Source: Anaeromyxobacter paludicola (GTDB lineage: Bacteria > Myxococcota > Myxococcia > Myxococcales > Anaeromyxobacteraceae). Taken from it: a stretch of 64,000 nucleotides of DNA. Positions 26,237-35,458 of this stretch are shown one piece after another (positions within the stretch are counted from its first letter, which is position 1; every line of letters begins with the position of its first letter). The notes under the pieces are model-generated. The model was not told where the DNA came from, searched no databases, and worked only from the letters and a program-made list of their open reading frames with translations. The stretch covers positions 2,604,001-2,668,000 of the forward strand of contig NZ_AP025592.1 in the NCBI RefSeq assembly GCF_023169965.1. The letters run 5' to 3'. A program made the translations under genes and the position numbers.

Positions 26237-28192
26237 CTACTTCCTCTTCTCGGTGACGTGGCAGCCGTCGCACTGACGCGCGGCGAACGGCGGGTGCACG
26301 TTCGACTTGAACATCTTGGTGTCCTTGGAGGCGTGCGCGGTGTGGCAGCTCGTGCACGCCATCCGGGCCGGCTCGATCGACAGGTGCGCCGACCTGAAGT
26401 GGTCGTCCTTCGTGTCGTGGCAGCCGTCGCAGAGCTGGTGGACCGGCTGGTTGAGCAGCTTCGGCTGGCCCGCCGCGTGCGGCTGGTGGCAGTTGCCGCA
26501 GCCGTAGAACGGCGCGTGCTTGGTCTTCTCCTTCAGCCCGGCCGCCATGTCCTTGTGGCAGCCGAAGCAGAGGTCGGGCGTCTGCGCCAGGAGGAGCTTC
26601 TTCAGCCCGGCCTTGTGCGGGTTGTGGCACTTGGTGCAGTCGCCCTTGCCGAAGGCGGCGTGGACCGTCTTCGACTCCTTGTCCTCGCGCGCCTGCCTGG
26701 CGTGGCACCTGAAGCAAAGCGCCTTCTGGTCCTGCTTGAGCAGCCCGCGGTGGCTGGAGGCGTGCGCCTCGTGGCAGTCGAGGCAGCGCCCCTCGATGTA
26801 CGGCTTGTGGTTGTTCGCGCCCACGTCCTTCATCAGCGCGGCGTGGCACTGCAGGCAGAGCCGCGCCCCCTCCTCCTTGAGGAGCTTGCGGTTGTCGGAG
26901 GCGTGCCCGTCGTGGCAGGCGCTGCACTTCCCCTCGGCCACCGGCCGGTGGGTGAAGGTCCGGGCGAACTTCTGCTCCAGGTCGGCGTGGCAGCCCAGGC
27001 AGACCTTGTCCTGCCGGGCGTTCATCATGCCGGTGACGCTCGAGCCGTGCGGATCGTGGCATCGGGTGCAGTCGCCCCGGTCGAGCGCGGCGTGGACCAC
27101 CTTGAGCCCGCGCATCCGCTTCTCGAACTTGGAGTGGCAGCTCGCGCACTGCGCGGCCGGCGCGGCGGTGAGGAGCTTCTTCTCCTTGCTCGCGTGCGGC
27201 GCGTGGCAGTTGAGGCAGCCGCGGCCGTCCTGCACCACCTTGTGGGCCACCGCGAACCTCTGGCCCTGCTGCGGGTGGCAGTTGAGACAGACCTGGTTGC
27301 CCGCCGCGCTCACCAGCCTGGGGTTCTCCGAGGCGTGCGGGTCGTGGCAGGAGAGGCACTCGCCCCGCTTCACCGGCGCGTGCTGCACCGGCCCGCCCTT
27401 GTCGAGCTTCGCGGGCTCGTGGCACCTGGCGCAGAGCTTGCTCAGCTCGCCCTGCACCAGGAACGGCTTGGGGGTGGTCGGCGCCAGGTGGCAGGAGGCG
27501 CAGGAGCCGCTCGCCACCACCGAGTGGACCGAGGCCTTGAGCAGCTTCCTGTCCTCCGCCGAGTGCGGATCGTGGCAGCGGCTGCAGGCGCGCGCCGGGT
27601 AGCCGCCGTGGGCCTTCTTGAAGGGCGCGGCGTCGGGCTTGTGGCACCCGGCGCAGAGCGCCCCCTCCTCGGCCTTCAGCAGCCGGCGCTGCGCCGACGC
27701 GTGCGAGAGATGGCAGGCGCCGCAGCCCTCCCTGGCCACCACCGCGTGGACGACCTTCCGCTGGAAGGGCTTCTTGTCGTGGCAGCCGAAGCAGGCCGCG
27801 CTCCCCGCCGCCTTGAGCATGTGCGGGGAGTCGGAGCCGTGCGCGTCGTGGCACGAGAGGCAGGAGCCGTTCTTGAGCACCGGGTGGACGTTCGGCCTGT
27901 CCATCCCGATGGCGTCGCGCTTGTGGCAGCGGTAGCAGAAGTCGTTGCCGCTCTCCTTGAGCAGGAGCTTCGGCACGAGGCCGTGCCGCAGGTGGCACTC
28001 CTCGCACTTCTTCTCCTTCACCGCCGCGTGCGCGTACTTGTACTTCGCGTACCTGTCCGCGACCTTGGTGTGGCAGTCGAGGCACTGCTTCTGCTTGAAC
28101 TGCTCCGCCGCGGCGCGGCCGGGCGCGCCCGAGAGCGCCGCGGCCGCGAGGGCCACGGCCAGCCCGGCGCCCCAGGACATGGGCTTACGCAT
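26237..28192 (-). CDS. 26-haem c-type cytochrome (doubled CXXCH repeats)
   Basis: 651 residues; signal peptide MRKPMSWGAGLAVALAAAAL ending GRAAA. I count 26 CXXCH motifs spaced every 20-30 residues, with the repeating unit GxCxxCHDPHxS...LLK...LCxxCH. The first motifs are CLDCH and CEECH, the last CTSCH and CDGCH. The frame opens with two further ATGs up to 28207; I prefer 28192 for the cleanest signal peptide. It lies 30 bp downstream of the prolyl isomerase gene. Being so large and repetitive, it probably forms an extended periplasmic wire, a close relative of the 16-haem neighbour. Confidence 0.92.
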   Translation of the reverse strand: MRKPMSWGAGLAVALAAAALSGAPGRAAAEQFKQKQCLDCHTKVADRYAKYKYAHAAVKEKKCEECHLRHGLVPKLLLKESGNDFCYRCHKRDAIGMDRPNVHPVLKNGSCLSCHDAHGSDSPHMLKAAGSAACFGCHDKKPFQRKVVHAVVAREGCGACHLSHASAQRRLLKAEEGALCAGCHKPDAAPFKKAHGGYPARACSRCHDPHSAEDRKLLKASVHSVVASGSCASCHLAPTTPKPFLVQGELSKLCARCHEPAKLDKGGPVQHAPVKRGECLSCHDPHASENPRLVSAAGNQVCLNCHPQQGQRFAVAHKVVQDGRGCLNCHAPHASKEKKLLTAAPAAQCASCHSKFEKRMRGLKVVHAALDRGDCTRCHDPHGSSVTGMMNARQDKVCLGCHADLEQKFARTFTHRPVAEGKCSACHDGHASDNRKLLKEEGARLCLQCHAALMKDVGANNHKPYIEGRCLDCHEAHASSHRGLLKQDQKALCFRCHARQAREDKESKTVHAAFGKGDCTKCHNPHKAGLKKLLLAQTPDLCFGCHKDMAAGLKEKTKHAPFYGCGNCHQPHAAGQPKLLNQPVHQLCDGCHDTKDDHFRSAHLSIEPARMACTSCHTAHASKDTKMFKSNVHPPFAARQCDGCHVTEKRK

Positions 28193-28222
28193 GACGTGCA
28201 TCTCCACTCCCGTTGCAGCGGC

Positions 28223-29998
28223 TCACCCCGCGATGCGGGTGATGAGCACGTCCACCTTCTGCACCTTGCGCAGCCTGGCCGCGTAGTCCCGCAGCCCCGC
28301 CGCGATCTTCTCGCTCTCCAGCTCGCGGGCCAGCTTCTCGCGCGCGTCGGCGTACGGCTGGACGCTCGGCGGCACCTGCTCCACCACGCGCACCGCGTAG
28401 TGCTCGGCGCCGTCGGCGCTCGAGAAGAGCCGGTACTCGCCGTTCTTGGCGCCCGAGAGGACCTTGGCGAGGCCGGCCGGCAGCCCGTTGGCGCTCACCA
28501 CCTTGCCGTCGAAGCGGAGCTGCTGCTTCTCGGCGTCGAGCTGGCCGTCGGCGCTGGCGCGCATCCAGTTGAGGTCGGTGCCGCCCTTGAGCTTCTGGAC
28601 GGCCCCCTCGGCGGTCCGCCGGTCCTTGAACCCGAGCCCGTCGAGCCGGTACATGGCCGGCACGGTGAGCTCGCCCTTCTGCTTCTCGTAGCGCGCCTTG
28701 GCCTCGTTCTCGGTCACCTTCACGCCGGGCACGATGACCTTCTCGACGAAGACGTTGAGCGCGAGCACCCGCTCGTACTGCCGCACCTTGGCGCGGAACA
28801 CCGCGGTCTGGTCCAGCTTCCGCTCCGCCGCCTCGCGGGCGAAGAGCCGCGCGCCGAGCAGGGTCTCGAAGGTGTCCACCTTGAGCGGGTTGACCCGGTG
28901 CTCCTTGATGGGCCCGTCGAGGCCGTGGAAGAACTTCTTGGAGAGGTCGTCGGTCAGGTCGGCGATGGTCAGCGGCCGCTCGCCGCGGATGAGGGCCAGC
29001 GGGCGCGGATCCTTCGCGAGCGCCTGGAACCCGGCCTCGCCCCTGGCCTCGAAGTCGAGCTGCTTGAGGAGCGGCTCGTCCACCGTGGCGTACTTCTTCA
29101 CGAGCTCCTGGTAGAAGCGCCGGATCGCCTTGAACTGCTGGGACGAGAGCGACGCCGCGCGGGCCTCGGCGAGCGCCTTCGCGTCCTTGGGGTAGCGCTC
29201 GCCCTCGATCCGGAGGACCACCCAGCCGCCGGTGGTCTTCACGGGCTCGCTCACCTCGCCCTGCTTCAGCCTGGCGGTCGCGTGGGCCAGCTCGGGCAGG
29301 AGCTTCTTGCCCGACACGTAGCCCGGCTCGCCGCCCTCGGCCTTCTTCGCCGCCACCGCGGCCCTGGCGAGCTCGGGGAAGCCCTTGCCCTTGGCGAGGT
29401 CCTCGCGGAAGCGCTTCGCCTCGGCCTCCTGCTTGAACATCACCGAGCGGATCTTCCACTGCTTCACGGCCGCCTTGAAGCTCTTGTCCACCTCGGCCGG
29501 ATCCGGCTTCACCTTGGCCGTCACCTGCCCCTGCAGCATGCCGCGCAGCGTGGTGGCCTTGAACGCCTCCAGCGCCGACCGGGCGTCGGGCTGGTCGATG
29601 AGCCCCATCGTCTTCGCCTCGAGCGCGAGGAGCCGCACGTCCACGAGCCGGTCGAGGGTCGGCTTGTAGTCCATGTCCTTCGGCCTGGCGCCGTGGCGCG
29701 CGCCGGACTTGCCCGCCATGTGGGCCTGGCCGAGCGCGTCGGCGAGCTCCCCCAGCAGCACCGGGTCGTCCTCGCCGGCGACGCGCGCGATGGGACAGCC
29801 GGCCGTCTTCGGCGAGAAGAGCGGGGCGCGCAGCTCGCCCCCTTCACCCGGCGTGACCTGGCAATCCGCCGCGCCGGACGGGGCGGTCTGGAGGATGGCG
29901 GCGGCGCCGGGCGCCTTACCGGTGCCGGGCGACGCGGCGGCGAACAGCGGGAGGGCCCCGAGCAGCAGGCCGTTGAAGATCGAGGTGAGACGCATCAT
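28223..29998 (-). CDS. secreted parvulin-type peptidyl-prolyl isomerase (SurA/PpiC-like)
   Basis: 591 residues with signal peptide (GLLLGALPLFAAA). A SurA-N-like helical region (DYKPTLDRLVDVRLLALEAKTMG...) precedes a parvulin domain near residues 230-290 with GEPGYVSGKKLLPELAHATARLKQGEVSEPVKTTGGWVVLRIE. A second partial repeat (TVPAMYRLDGLGFKDRRTAEGAVQKLKGG) follows. It heads the run of cytochrome genes. Prolyl isomerases of this type are a regular part of Geobacter cytochrome-nanowire clusters and probably fold or deliver the secreted cytochromes. The start is the first of two adjacent ATGs. Confidence 0.85.
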   Translation of the reverse strand: MMRLTSIFNGLLLGALPLFAAASPGTGKAPGAAAILQTAPSGAADCQVTPGEGGELRAPLFSPKTAGCPIARVAGEDDPVLLGELADALGQAHMAGKSGARHGARPKDMDYKPTLDRLVDVRLLALEAKTMGLIDQPDARSALEAFKATTLRGMLQGQVTAKVKPDPAEVDKSFKAAVKQWKIRSVMFKQEAEAKRFREDLAKGKGFPELARAAVAAKKAEGGEPGYVSGKKLLPELAHATARLKQGEVSEPVKTTGGWVVLRIEGERYPKDAKALAEARAASLSSQQFKAIRRFYQELVKKYATVDEPLLKQLDFEARGEAGFQALAKDPRPLALIRGERPLTIADLTDDLSKKFFHGLDGPIKEHRVNPLKVDTFETLLGARLFAREAAERKLDQTAVFRAKVRQYERVLALNVFVEKVIVPGVKVTENEAKARYEKQKGELTVPAMYRLDGLGFKDRRTAEGAVQKLKGGTDLNWMRASADGQLDAEKQQLRFDGKVVSANGLPAGLAKVLSGAKNGEYRLFSSADGAEHYAVRVVEQVPPSVQPYADAREKLARELESEKIAAGLRDYAARLRKVQKVDVLITRIAG

Positions 29999-30092
29999 GC
30001 CCCCAGGTGACCAGCCGTGAAATACCGGTGGAACTACACCCCGCGTGCTGCTCAACCTACCTTGAATCCTGCTCTTTCTTCCCTGGCGGCGA

Positions 30093-31283
30093 TCAAGGAA
30101 TCTCGTTGGCCGCGCGGGCCATCGTCCCCCGTGCAGGCTTTGCGGGAAGAGGCCCTGAATCGGGGAGCTTGGGCCGGTCACCGAGCATCGCGTCCACCAC
30201 TCCGCGCGCCATCCGGCAGGTGAGCGCGCTGGCGGTGCTGACCCGGCCGACGCCGAAGAAGTAGACGCCGTCCTCGCCGGTGGCGTTCGAGGTGGAGGAC
30301 CAGGCGAGCTCCGCCGTCTGCCGGTCGAGGACGTACACGCCGAGCGCGACGCTCGGCGCGCCGGTCGTGCCGGACGCGTCGGCGAAGGTGCGGACCGTGC
30401 CCGAGAGGACCAGGTCGGCGCTCAGGAGCTCCAGGAGCGCCCGGGCGTCGTCGAGCCCGATGCCGCCGGTGGCGCCGAAGCGGTAGGTGAGCAGCTCCTG
30501 CCGGACCACGCCGGGCTCGAGGACGCGGACGGTCCCCGAGGCGATGAGCGGCCCGAGGAAGCGGAGCGCGGCGATCTCGCCGGCGTCGCGCCGCTGCGTG
30601 TCGTTCACGAAGGGCAGCACCGCGACCGTGCGGCGCGCCGCGTCGGAGAGGAACGGCGCGCTGTAGGAGCGGCTCGGCCGGATGGCGCCGCCGTCCCCGC
30701 ACGGCGCGCGGGGCACGGGGGCCCGGAGCGAGGCCGCGAGCGAGGCCGCGAGCTGCTCGAAGGCGCGGTCGCGCACCCGCTCCATGCTGCCCAGGATCCC
30801 GGCGCCGAGGAGCCCGGGGTGGTCCTTCCCGGTCCCGGCGTAGGCGTCGAGCCAGCGGATCTCCGGCTCGGGGTCGGTGGTGACGAGCCGCATCGTCAGC
30901 GCGAACCGGTACGGCGGCAGCGCCGAGTAGAGCTCGAGCGTCGGCACGATGATCCCGGTCGCGCCGGTCTGCTCGCGCAGCACCGTCGCCGCCTCGCGAT
31001 CGACCGCGCCGGTGTAACGCAGCCTCCGGCTCGCCAGCGCCTTCATCACCGCGATGTCGGGGACGAGCGGGAGCCCCTGCTTCTCCAGGGTCGCGCGCAG
31101 CGCCGCCGTGAGCTCCTTCGACGGCGCCGGGCCACCGTTGAGGTTCAGCACCGGGTAGAGCACGAGGAGCGGCGCGGGCGCGGTGACGGCGGCCGGCCTG
31201 GCCCCCCGACACCCTCCCAGCACCGCCGCCGCGAAGAGCCCGAGCGCGAGGGCCTTACTGGAAGAGCTTCCGGAGGAGGTCAT
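30093..31283 (-). CDS. LpoB/CsgG-like lipoprotein
   Basis: 396 residues; lipobox AAVLGGC. Two alpha/beta modules of the LpoB/CsgG type are seen: LLVLYPVLNLNGGPAPSKELTAALRATLEKQGLPLVPD with GATGIIVPTLELYS, and RTVAVLPFVNDTQRRDAGEIAALRFLGPLIASGTVRVLEPG with LLSADLVLSGTVRTFAD. Its ATG lies 29 bp inside the 3' end of the preceding gene, so translation is coupled. CsgG and LpoB relatives act in outer-membrane secretion pores or in periplasmic assembly, which fits a cluster exporting filament cytochromes, but no export function has been shown here. Confidence 0.75.
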   Translation of the reverse strand: MTSSGSSSSKALALGLFAAAVLGGCRGARPAAVTAPAPLLVLYPVLNLNGGPAPSKELTAALRATLEKQGLPLVPDIAVMKALASRRLRYTGAVDREAATVLREQTGATGIIVPTLELYSALPPYRFALTMRLVTTDPEPEIRWLDAYAGTGKDHPGLLGAGILGSMERVRDRAFEQLAASLAASLRAPVPRAPCGDGGAIRPSRSYSAPFLSDAARRTVAVLPFVNDTQRRDAGEIAALRFLGPLIASGTVRVLEPGVVRQELLTYRFGATGGIGLDDARALLELLSADLVLSGTVRTFADASGTTGAPSVALGVYVLDRQTAELAWSSTSNATGEDGVYFFGVGRVSTASALTCRMARGVVDAMLGDRPKLPDSGPLPAKPARGTMARAANEIP

Positions 31284-31851
31284 CGACCGCGTCCTCGGTC
31301 ACGTCGTTGAGCGGCTCGCCGCCGCCGGTTCCGAGGAGCCGCGCGGCCCAGGTCACGCCGCCCTTGGTGGAGGTGGCCGCCCAGACCACCTTGCCGGTCG
31401 CGCACTCCTGCATCTGGACGCCGACCGAGACCACGTTGGAGACGGCCGAGGTGGCGCGGACCTCGCCGTACTCCTTCACCACCCCGGTGATCACCGCGTC
31501 GGCCTTGAGCATCGGGCAGAGCTTCGCCATCTCCTCCGCGGTCGGGGACGAGGACGAGGTGAGCCCGACGCGCGAGATGGCGCGCGCGACCTCGCCGTTC
31601 GGCATCACGTACACGGCGCGCGTGGAGAGGAGCGCGTTGGAGAAGACCTCGCGGACGCGGTCCGCCGACTGCTGGTTCTGGGTCAGGTTCCAGAACGGCA
31701 TCACGGCGACGGTCTTCACGCCGGAGAAGTCCATGTTCGGATCGTGATACGGGCGGTGCTTCGCGCAGCCGGCGAGGAGCGCGAGCAGGAGCCATGGCAC
31801 CGCGAGCCTGGATCTCACGACCGACATGACGATGCGTGGAGAATACACCAT
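31255..31851 (-). CDS. GNA1162/DUF799-like lipoprotein
   Basis: 198 residues with lipobox LLALLAGC. The mature part, VKTVAVMPFWNLTQNQQSADRVREVFSNALLSTRAVYVMPNGEVARAI..., SPTAEEMAKLCPMLKADAVITGVVKEYGEV and VWAATSTKGGV, matches the GNA1162-type lipoproteins of the CsgG/LpoB superfamily. Start: ATG 31851 with GGTGA close upstream, or ATG 31827 without a clear ribosome-binding site. The frame overlaps the next gene by 29 bp and begins 5 bp after the beta-barrel stop. Likely forms an outer-membrane assembly with the following LpoB-like lipoprotein. Confidence 0.75.
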   Translation of the reverse strand: MVYSPRIVMSVVRSRLAVPWLLLALLAGCAKHRPYHDPNMDFSGVKTVAVMPFWNLTQNQQSADRVREVFSNALLSTRAVYVMPNGEVARAISRVGLTSSSSPTAEEMAKLCPMLKADAVITGVVKEYGEVRATSAVSNVVSVGVQMQECATGKVVWAATSTKGGVTWAARLLGTGGGEPLNDVTEDAVDDLLRKLFQ

Positions 31852-31855
31852 TTGA

Positions 31856-34027
31856 TCACCATAGGATGCTGAGTCCCACGGACAGGGTGCGCGATCGCGT
31901 CTCCTGCACGGGTGAGGTGGTGTGCAGGATGGTGTAGCTGGCCGTGGAGGTGACATTGCGTCGAATGATCCAGCGCAATGCGGGAGTGAAGATCTCGGTC
32001 GTGGTGTCCGACGCGGTGTCGAGCGTCCTCGCGTAACCGGCCGAGAGCTGGAGATCGCCGCGGAACGGCGAGTAGTTGAGCTGCACCGTCGCGAGCGTGC
32101 TCGGGCTGCCGCTCGGCACGACCAGCGTCCTGGACACCGTCGCGCTCCCGGAAAGGGCGTCGGTCGGGTGGAAGGCGACGCTGGCGTCCACCCGGGCCGA
32201 CTCGGAGTCGATCGGCTCCTCCGACTCCGACGAGTAGACCCGGCTCACCGAGGAGAGCCAGCCGAGCGTGAAGGAGACGAACCGGTTCGGCACGGCCGAG
32301 GCGGTCAGGTTGAAGGTGCCGGTCCAGGTGTCCTTGGTGGCGTCGTTGACCACGCTGCCGGCCGCGTTGGCCTGGGCGCTCAGCCCCTCCCACAGGTCGG
32401 CCCGCGCGAAGGCGCTGATCGTGTCGGTGAGCGCGCCGGCCGACTCGACGTACTGGCCGCTGTAGATGAGTGAGCTCGTGAGCGTGGGGAGCGGGGTCCA
32501 GATGAGCCCCGCGTTCCACTGGGTCTGGCCGGTGTGTCCGGTGCCGGCGTCGGAGTCCAGCCGGACGACGCGCTCGGTGGCCTGGAGCGTGGCCGAGAGC
32601 CGCTGCGACGCCCCGAGGCCGTTCGACACGCCGTAGGTGGTGACGTCCGGCGAGACCTGGCGGGCGAGGAAGACGGTCACGTCGTGGGTGAGGTTCGCGC
32701 GCCGCCAGAGCAGGGTGGTGGCGCTGGCGTTGAGCGCGGCGCTCGAGGTGGTCCGCTCGCGCGGGACGGCGCTCGCCGGCAGCACGAGGAAGGTCTGCAC
32801 CTCGGTGACGAGGACGCTCGCGAGGGTGGTGTCGAGGGTGCTCCCGGCGACGAGCGGGGCGGTGACCGCCTTGAGGTACCGCGCCTGCGTGCTCTGGATC
32901 GGGAGCTCGAAGCGGTTCTCGAAGGAGTCGAAGGTGACCGGCCCGGTGATCGGCACCGCGGTCCACTTCAGGTTGTCGTCGCTCCGGTAGACCGACCAGG
33001 TGTAGCTCCCGACCACCTCCGCGCGGACCTTGCGATCCACCCAGACCCGGACGGTGTTGACCGGGGTCACCGCGTCCGCGAACTGGACGCCCATCTCGCG
33101 CAGGTTGCGGTCGCCGGCGAGCGACGGGCCGTAGCCGATGTCGAGGGAGGCGCCGGTGGTGAGGCTCCCGTCCACCAGCGCCGGGTTGGGCGAGAGGGTG
33201 TCCGTCCCGGGCTCCGCCGGGAAGACGTCGACGAGCGACAGCCCGGAGAGCGGACGCTGCTGCTGGGTGATCGTCCCGGTGCCCACGTAGCTCGTGGAGA
33301 CGTTCTGGTTGTGGAGGGTGAGCGAGGCGTAGACGGTGGTCCGGTCCTCGAGGAGCCGCTCGCTGTAGGTGGCCTGCGCCGTCTGGTCGATCGAGTTCGA
33401 GACCGTGCCGCCGATGGCGTCGTCGGGGCGGTTCCAGCTCAGCACGTACTTGAAGTCCCACGGCGCCGGCGTGTAGAGCGCGGACAGGAGCGCCGCCGTG
33501 GTGGTGGTGTCGATCCGCGCGCGTTCCACGTCGTAGACGTGCCCGCGGGTCACCTGGAGCGTCACCTGCGGCAGCTCCAGCGGGCGCCACCCGACCACGC
33601 CGGACCAGGTCTCGTTCACCACCCGGGGAGAGCCGTAGGTCGCCTCGTCGCGCAGGTCGTAGCTGAGGCCGCTCGTGAGGTACGGGAGCGTGAGCGTCAG
33701 GCGGCCGTAGACGCCTCGCGCCCGGTCGTCGTCGAGGCTCGAGCCGGTGGGCCCGTCGCTCCAGGTCCGCTGGTCCCGGAAGAGCCCGCCCGCGGTGAGC
33801 GAGAGCGCCGGGCTCAGCCGCTCGTCGAGGGTGAGCCGGTAGTTCTGCAGGAGGGAGCGCGAGTCGAGGTGCGTGGTCCGGCCGGCCTGGTCGGTCGTGT
33901 CGGTGCTGGTCACGCTGTAGGTCGGCTCGAGGTACAGGCTGAGGATGTCGGCGCGCGCCGCGAAGGCGCCCGCCGCCAAGGCGAGCGCCAGCAACCACCG
34001 GCAAGCGGCTCGAGCCCCCCAGCTCAT
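31856..34027 (-). CDS. large outer-membrane beta-barrel protein with inserted F5/8-C-like domain
   Basis: 723 residues with a signal peptide (LLALALAAGAFAARA). Most of the chain consists of alternating polar/hydrophobic beta strands such as GVYGRLTLTLPYLTSGLSYDL, TTVYASLTLHNQNV and ATVQLNYSPFRGDLQLSAGYART. The last residues SVGLSILW end in an aromatic residue as outer-membrane barrels do. Residues about 290-390 (LDIGYGPSLAGDRNLREMGVQF... VRVWVDRKV... SVYRSDDNLKWTAV... ARYLKAV) resemble a discoidin (F5/8 type C) domain inserted between strands. It lies next to cytochromes and is a candidate outer-membrane conduit or export channel for the OmcS filament. Confidence 0.8.
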   Translation of the reverse strand: MSWGARAACRWLLALALAAGAFAARADILSLYLEPTYSVTSTDTTDQAGRTTHLDSRSLLQNYRLTLDERLSPALSLTAGGLFRDQRTWSDGPTGSSLDDDRARGVYGRLTLTLPYLTSGLSYDLRDEATYGSPRVVNETWSGVVGWRPLELPQVTLQVTRGHVYDVERARIDTTTTAALLSALYTPAPWDFKYVLSWNRPDDAIGGTVSNSIDQTAQATYSERLLEDRTTVYASLTLHNQNVSTSYVGTGTITQQQRPLSGLSLVDVFPAEPGTDTLSPNPALVDGSLTTGASLDIGYGPSLAGDRNLREMGVQFADAVTPVNTVRVWVDRKVRAEVVGSYTWSVYRSDDNLKWTAVPITGPVTFDSFENRFELPIQSTQARYLKAVTAPLVAGSTLDTTLASVLVTEVQTFLVLPASAVPRERTTSSAALNASATTLLWRRANLTHDVTVFLARQVSPDVTTYGVSNGLGASQRLSATLQATERVVRLDSDAGTGHTGQTQWNAGLIWTPLPTLTSSLIYSGQYVESAGALTDTISAFARADLWEGLSAQANAAGSVVNDATKDTWTGTFNLTASAVPNRFVSFTLGWLSSVSRVYSSESEEPIDSESARVDASVAFHPTDALSGSATVSRTLVVPSGSPSTLATVQLNYSPFRGDLQLSAGYARTLDTASDTTTEIFTPALRWIIRRNVTSTASYTILHTTSPVQETRSRTLSVGLSILW

Positions 34028-34032
34028 GGCGC

Positions 34033-35439
34033 CTAGTATCGCTCCGTCGCGAGCTTCACCTCGTAAGGATCGTCCGCGACGTCGATGGTGGAGAGCAGCC
34101 GGCGGCTGGTGAGGTCGAGGACCGCCACCGCGCGCTTCCCCGGCATCAGCGCGAAGAGCTGATCCTGGACGGCGTCGATGGCCATGCGCGACACCCAGCC
34201 CGGCAACTCGAAGGTGTCCACCGGGAGCATCGAGAAGGGGTCGAACACCTGGATCCGCGGGTCCCCGCCCCGCGCCACGTAGACGAGGTCGGTCCGGGAG
34301 TCCACCTCGACGCCCGTCGCGCCCAGCCCCACCAGGATCCGGCGCGTGAGGGCGAAGGTGGGGAGCGCGTACTCGATCATGTACGGCGAGCCGGCGTGAA
34401 TGACGTACAGGCGCGTGCCGTCGCGGCTGGTCTGGGCGAAGAGCGGCTCCGGGTCGGTCGGGATGGTGGCCACCACCGTCCGGCTAGCGAGGTCGATGAC
34501 GCTGAGCGAGTTGGAGCGGCGGTTCACCACCACCGCGCGGTTGCCCGAGCGCAGCAGGAGCACCGACCAGGGCGCCTCGCCCACGTCGGCCCGGCCCAGC
34601 TCCATGGTCGAGAAGCCGTCCACGAAGCTCGCCGTCCGCGAGCGGAAGTTGACGACGAGCAGCGTCCGCCGGTCCGGGAGGAGCACCAGCTCCCGCGGCT
34701 CGTCCCCGGCGCGGAGCGCGATCTGCGCGACCCGGTCGGCCCGGGTGAGGTCGAGGACCTCGAGCCGGTCCTCCCCGCCGAGCGCCACGTAGGCCCGGCT
34801 CGACGCGGCGTCGAGCGCGAGCCCGTAGGGCGATTGACCGAGCGCGACGTAGCCGCCGATGCGCTTGGTGCGGAGGTCGAACAGGGTGAGGTCGTTGCTG
34901 CGCGTGTTGACGCAGGCGCCGACGAGCGCCACCGGGGTGAGCGCGGGGACGGCGGCGTGGAAGCGCGGATCGAAGCGGAAGCCCGCCTCCAGCGAGGTCG
35001 CCACGTCGAGCGAGACCTCGAGCGCGAGGGCCTGGCCGGAGCGAAGCTCGAAGCCCACGTCGGCGCGGGACGGGTTGGCCTCGAGGAGCAGGTCGGTGCG
35101 GCCCTCCGGAGACTGGAGCCGCGGCCGGGAGAGCGTGAGCGCGAGCCCCACGTACTTGCCTCGGGGCAGCCGTCCCTGCGCGAGGAGCCGCTCGGGCGCG
35201 GGCTGCTCGGCGCCGCCGACCTCGGGGCCGAGGACCGTCAGCGGGATCGCCTCGCCGCTCTCGAGCAGCGCCGCGGCGCCGTCGATCTGGAAGGAGAGCC
35301 GGCCCGCCTCGTGGGCCAGCGGCAGGAGGTAGACGTAGAGCTGACCCTCGCCGTCCAGCGGCGGCGCGCTCACGGGCGGCCTTCCCGCCAGGGCGCAGCC
35401 GGCGAGCGCGAGCGTGCAGGCGAGGAGGCTCCAGCGCAT
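34033..35439 (-). CDS. YVTN-type beta-propeller lipoprotein
   Basis: 468 residues; lipobox LALAGC. Residues about 30-165 form a beta-sandwich-like region (LPLAHEAGRLSFQIDGAAALL, KYVGLALTLSRPRL). The rest is a seven-blade propeller with YVTN-style repeats: VNTRSNDLTLFDLRTKRIGGYVALGQSPYGLALD, SSRAYVALGGEDRLEVLDL, VVNRRSNSLSVIDLASRTVVATI, LVYVARGGDPRIQVFDPF. The gene begins 19 nt after the uridine run of the omcS terminator and 5 bp before the barrel gene. It is probably exposed on the outer membrane with the barrel protein. Confidence 0.82.
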   Translation of the reverse strand: MRWSLLACTLALAGCALAGRPPVSAPPLDGEGQLYVYLLPLAHEAGRLSFQIDGAAALLESGEAIPLTVLGPEVGGAEQPAPERLLAQGRLPRGKYVGLALTLSRPRLQSPEGRTDLLLEANPSRADVGFELRSGQALALEVSLDVATSLEAGFRFDPRFHAAVPALTPVALVGACVNTRSNDLTLFDLRTKRIGGYVALGQSPYGLALDAASSRAYVALGGEDRLEVLDLTRADRVAQIALRAGDEPRELVLLPDRRTLLVVNFRSRTASFVDGFSTMELGRADVGEAPWSVLLLRSGNRAVVVNRRSNSLSVIDLASRTVVATIPTDPEPLFAQTSRDGTRLYVIHAGSPYMIEYALPTFALTRRILVGLGATGVEVDSRTDLVYVARGGDPRIQVFDPFSMLPVDTFELPGWVSRMAIDAVQDQLFALMPGKRAVAVLDLTSRRLLSTIDVADDPYEVKLATERY

Positions 35440-35458
35440 GGTCCCGTCCTCTCAGCGT

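Noticed and set aside
24812-30010. Very long open frame on the plus strand opposite the cytochrome genes (over 1,700 codons)
   Set aside because: It is the antisense of the 16-haem and 26-haem cytochrome and isomerase genes; the translation is Arg/Leu/Val/Ala-rich low complexity caused by high GC in third positions. The minus-strand genes have signal peptides and CXXCH arrays.
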